A DNA stretch of 64,000 nucleotides from Acidobacteriota bacterium (GTDB taxonomy: Bacteria; Acidobacteriota; Terriglobia; Bryobacterales; Bryobacteraceae): the NCBI GenBank assembly GCA_017307505.1, contig JAFKEE010000033.1:62001-126000 (forward strand), given 5' to 3'. The translations under genes were made by a program, and so were the position numbers. The notes under the pieces were generated by a model, which saw only the letters and a program-made list of their open reading frames with translations, searched no databases and was not told the DNA's origin. Position 1 is the first letter of the stretch. Each line of letters begins with the position of its first letter. Shown in pieces: positions 62,974-64,000 of this stretch.

Positions 62974-63861
62974 GTGGTGAAGTTGCGCATCAGGAGCCTC
63001 GCCGACAGCGAGGCCGGGGTCTATGCGAGTGAGGCGGATCAGCGGCTCTGCGTGAACCGTTTTCTGGCCGGGCAGTCCCCGCCCGGAGGCGAAACGCTCA
63101 TCCTGTTGACCTCGCTCGATCTGCAGATGCGCGGCTGCGACTCCCTCTTCGGATACGCCAACCGCCGGCGCCGTGTGGCTGTCGTGTCCACCTTCCGGCT
63201 GGGCGCGGACGGCGAGCAACGCCTGTCCGCGCGAATGATGAATGTGATTGAACACGAGCGCGGACATCTGGATGGTCTGAAGCATTGCTGCACCGCGGGT
63301 TGCATCATGAGCCCGGCGCGGTGCGTGGAGGATGTCGACGCGCGGAGCCTGGAGCGCTGCGCCAGCTGCCGCCGGCCCGGACCGGCATGGCGTGCGCGCG
63401 TGGCGGCCGTCGCAATCTGCATCCTGGTCATCGCCGGCGCGCAGGGCGCCGCGTCGCTCGTGAAAGTGAAGTCTCCTCCTTTCTCGTGGCGGACGGACGG
63501 CGCCTTAGCGGCGGTGCTCTACAGGAAACAGCCAGTGCTCGTGCTGCCGGGGGAACCGCAAGCGAAGTCGGCGGCTGCGGCGCTCAACTCGCTTTATGCG
63601 CAAATCACGCCGCCGCCGATCGAGGCTACGCCGGAGGGCCGGTATGCGGTCCTGTCGGCTGGGGGCGTGAGACTGGCGGAGCTGGATACACGCTCCACAG
63701 GCGGCAAGGATCCGCTGCAGTTCGCACAGGAGTGGGCCGCGCGGACCAGATGGTTGATGCGGGCCAAAGGTGAGGAGGCGGAGGGCTGTCCCAGTTGCCA
63801 CATCCGCCGTCTGGATGAGGTGCTGGCCGCGGCGGAGATGCGCCGGCGGCGGAGGTGGTGA
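62974..63861 (+). CDS. Membrane-anchored archaemetzincin-like zinc metalloprotease with a C-terminal CxxCH
   Basis: 295 residues from a GTG at 62974. The catalytic site HERGHLDGLKHC (H94, E95, H98, H104, C105) and CIM (110-112) follow the archaemetzincin pattern HExxHxxGxxHC-x4-CxM. A CxxC (C129, C132) follows 16 residues later (17 is usual). The Met is the met-turn. Unlike the ~180-residue soluble relatives, a membrane helix (~143-160) comes next and then a ~135-residue domain with a CPSCH motif at 272-276, a possible haem or metal site. Archaemetzincins are proposed aminopeptidase-like proteases with unclear substrates. The gene is followed closely by another in the same direction. Confidence 0.82.
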   Translation: MVKLRIRSLADSEAGVYASEADQRLCVNRFLAGQSPPGGETLILLTSLDLQMRGCDSLFGYANRRRRVAVVSTFRLGADGEQRLSARMMNVIEHERGHLDGLKHCCTAGCIMSPARCVEDVDARSLERCASCRRPGPAWRARVAAVAICILVIAGAQGAASLVKVKSPPFSWRTDGALAAVLYRKQPVLVLPGEPQAKSAAAALNSLYAQITPPPIEATPEGRYAVLSAGGVRLAELDTRSTGGKDPLQFAQEWAARTRWLMRAKGEEAEGCPSCHIRRLDEVLAAAEMRRRRRW

Positions 63862-63865
63862 GCGG

Positions 63866-64000
63866 ATGCGCGAATTCCTGAAGTCGATTGCGAAGAAGCA
63901 GGCCGACTTGCTGCGATGGCTGGAGGCGCAGTCGTTCTGGAAGCCCGTGCTTGGGATGTCGACCCTGCTCTGCAGGCCGGTGGTCGGCGTGGCGCGAGGG
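63866..64000 (+). CDS. Partial CDS, unknown (C-terminus beyond window)
   Basis: An open frame starts at the ATG at 63866, five bases after the previous stop, with GGAGG at 63851-63855, and runs to the window edge (45 codons): MREFLKSIAKKQADLLRWLE and onward. The visible part starts with an amphipathic helix, then a Phe/Trp-containing stretch and a Cys. It is too short to assign. Its spacing suggests co-transcription with the metalloprotease. Confidence 0.6.
   Translation, partial: MREFLKSIAKKQADLLRWLEAQSFWKPVLGMSTLLCRPVVGVARG

Overview
The window looks like a chromosomal segment of a soil or wetland Acidobacteriota, probably Bryobacterales (the Solibacter/Paludibaculum group). This is inferred from gene content, not from a marker gene. 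The indicators are high G+C, two large TonB-dependent receptors with carboxypeptidase-regulatory N-termini, a MacB/FtsX-like permease of the acidobacterial ADOP type paired with PadR, a winged-helix/TolB-propeller regulator, a DUF5107-TPR protein and a BNR/sortilin-like secreted protein. There is one tRNA (Phe, GAA). I see no rRNA, IS element, prophage or CRISPR array.

Layout. (1) 1-5349: a divergent regulatory locus. Leftward genes are a secreted repeat protein, an ECF sigma factor and a multihaem cytochrome c (cut by the window edge). Rightward genes are a tiny Cys-rich secreted protein, a second secreted protein with the same repeat, a membrane histidine kinase and an NtrC-type sigma-54 activator. 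Sigma-54-like -24/-12 elements face both ways in the shared intergenic region. The arrangement resembles the ZraP/ZraSR envelope-stress system, with different effectors. (2) 5.7-15.2 kb: a small secreted protein, a winged-helix/propeller regulator, a zinc-ribbon helical-repeat protein, the wreck of an ADOP permease, a giant hybrid kinase and a DeoR-type repressor. (3) 15.4-28.1 kb: carbohydrate-related genes. These are DUF5107-TPR, a BNR propeller protein, an EamA transporter and a tightly overlapped six-gene operon (DUF4832, AgaS-like SIS, PfkB kinase, amidohydrolase, YjbQ, amidohydrolase). DeoR/AgaR-like TTTC-rich motifs lie before the repressor and at two places in the operon. (4) 28.2-46.6 kb: an AlkZ-like protein, two TonB receptors, a C45-type acyltransferase, a frameshifted M28 peptidase, a DJ-1/ABC ATPase/permease operon whose permease is fused to a degenerate amidohydrolase, RmuC, and an orphan protein. 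(5) 47.1-57.1 kb: an AhpD-like/ECF41 pair behind a textbook ECF41 promoter, a type-B carboxylesterase, DUF2252, class I fumarase, a SnoaL-like protein, and PadR plus ADOP permease. (6) 57.1-64 kb: tRNA-Phe, two glycosyltransferases and an FkbM methyltransferase in ATGA-coupled order, two zinc-ribbon proteins, and a membrane-anchored archaemetzincin-like protease.

The best candidate for an undescribed system is the 1-5.3 kb locus. A two-component sigma-54 circuit appears to drive two proteins that share an unfamiliar ~75-residue domain, a Cys-rich mini-protein and, on the other side, an ECF sigma factor translationally coupled to a multihaem cytochrome. Other items worth attention are the ABC permease-amidohydrolase fusion, the DeoR regulon and the membrane archaemetzincin.
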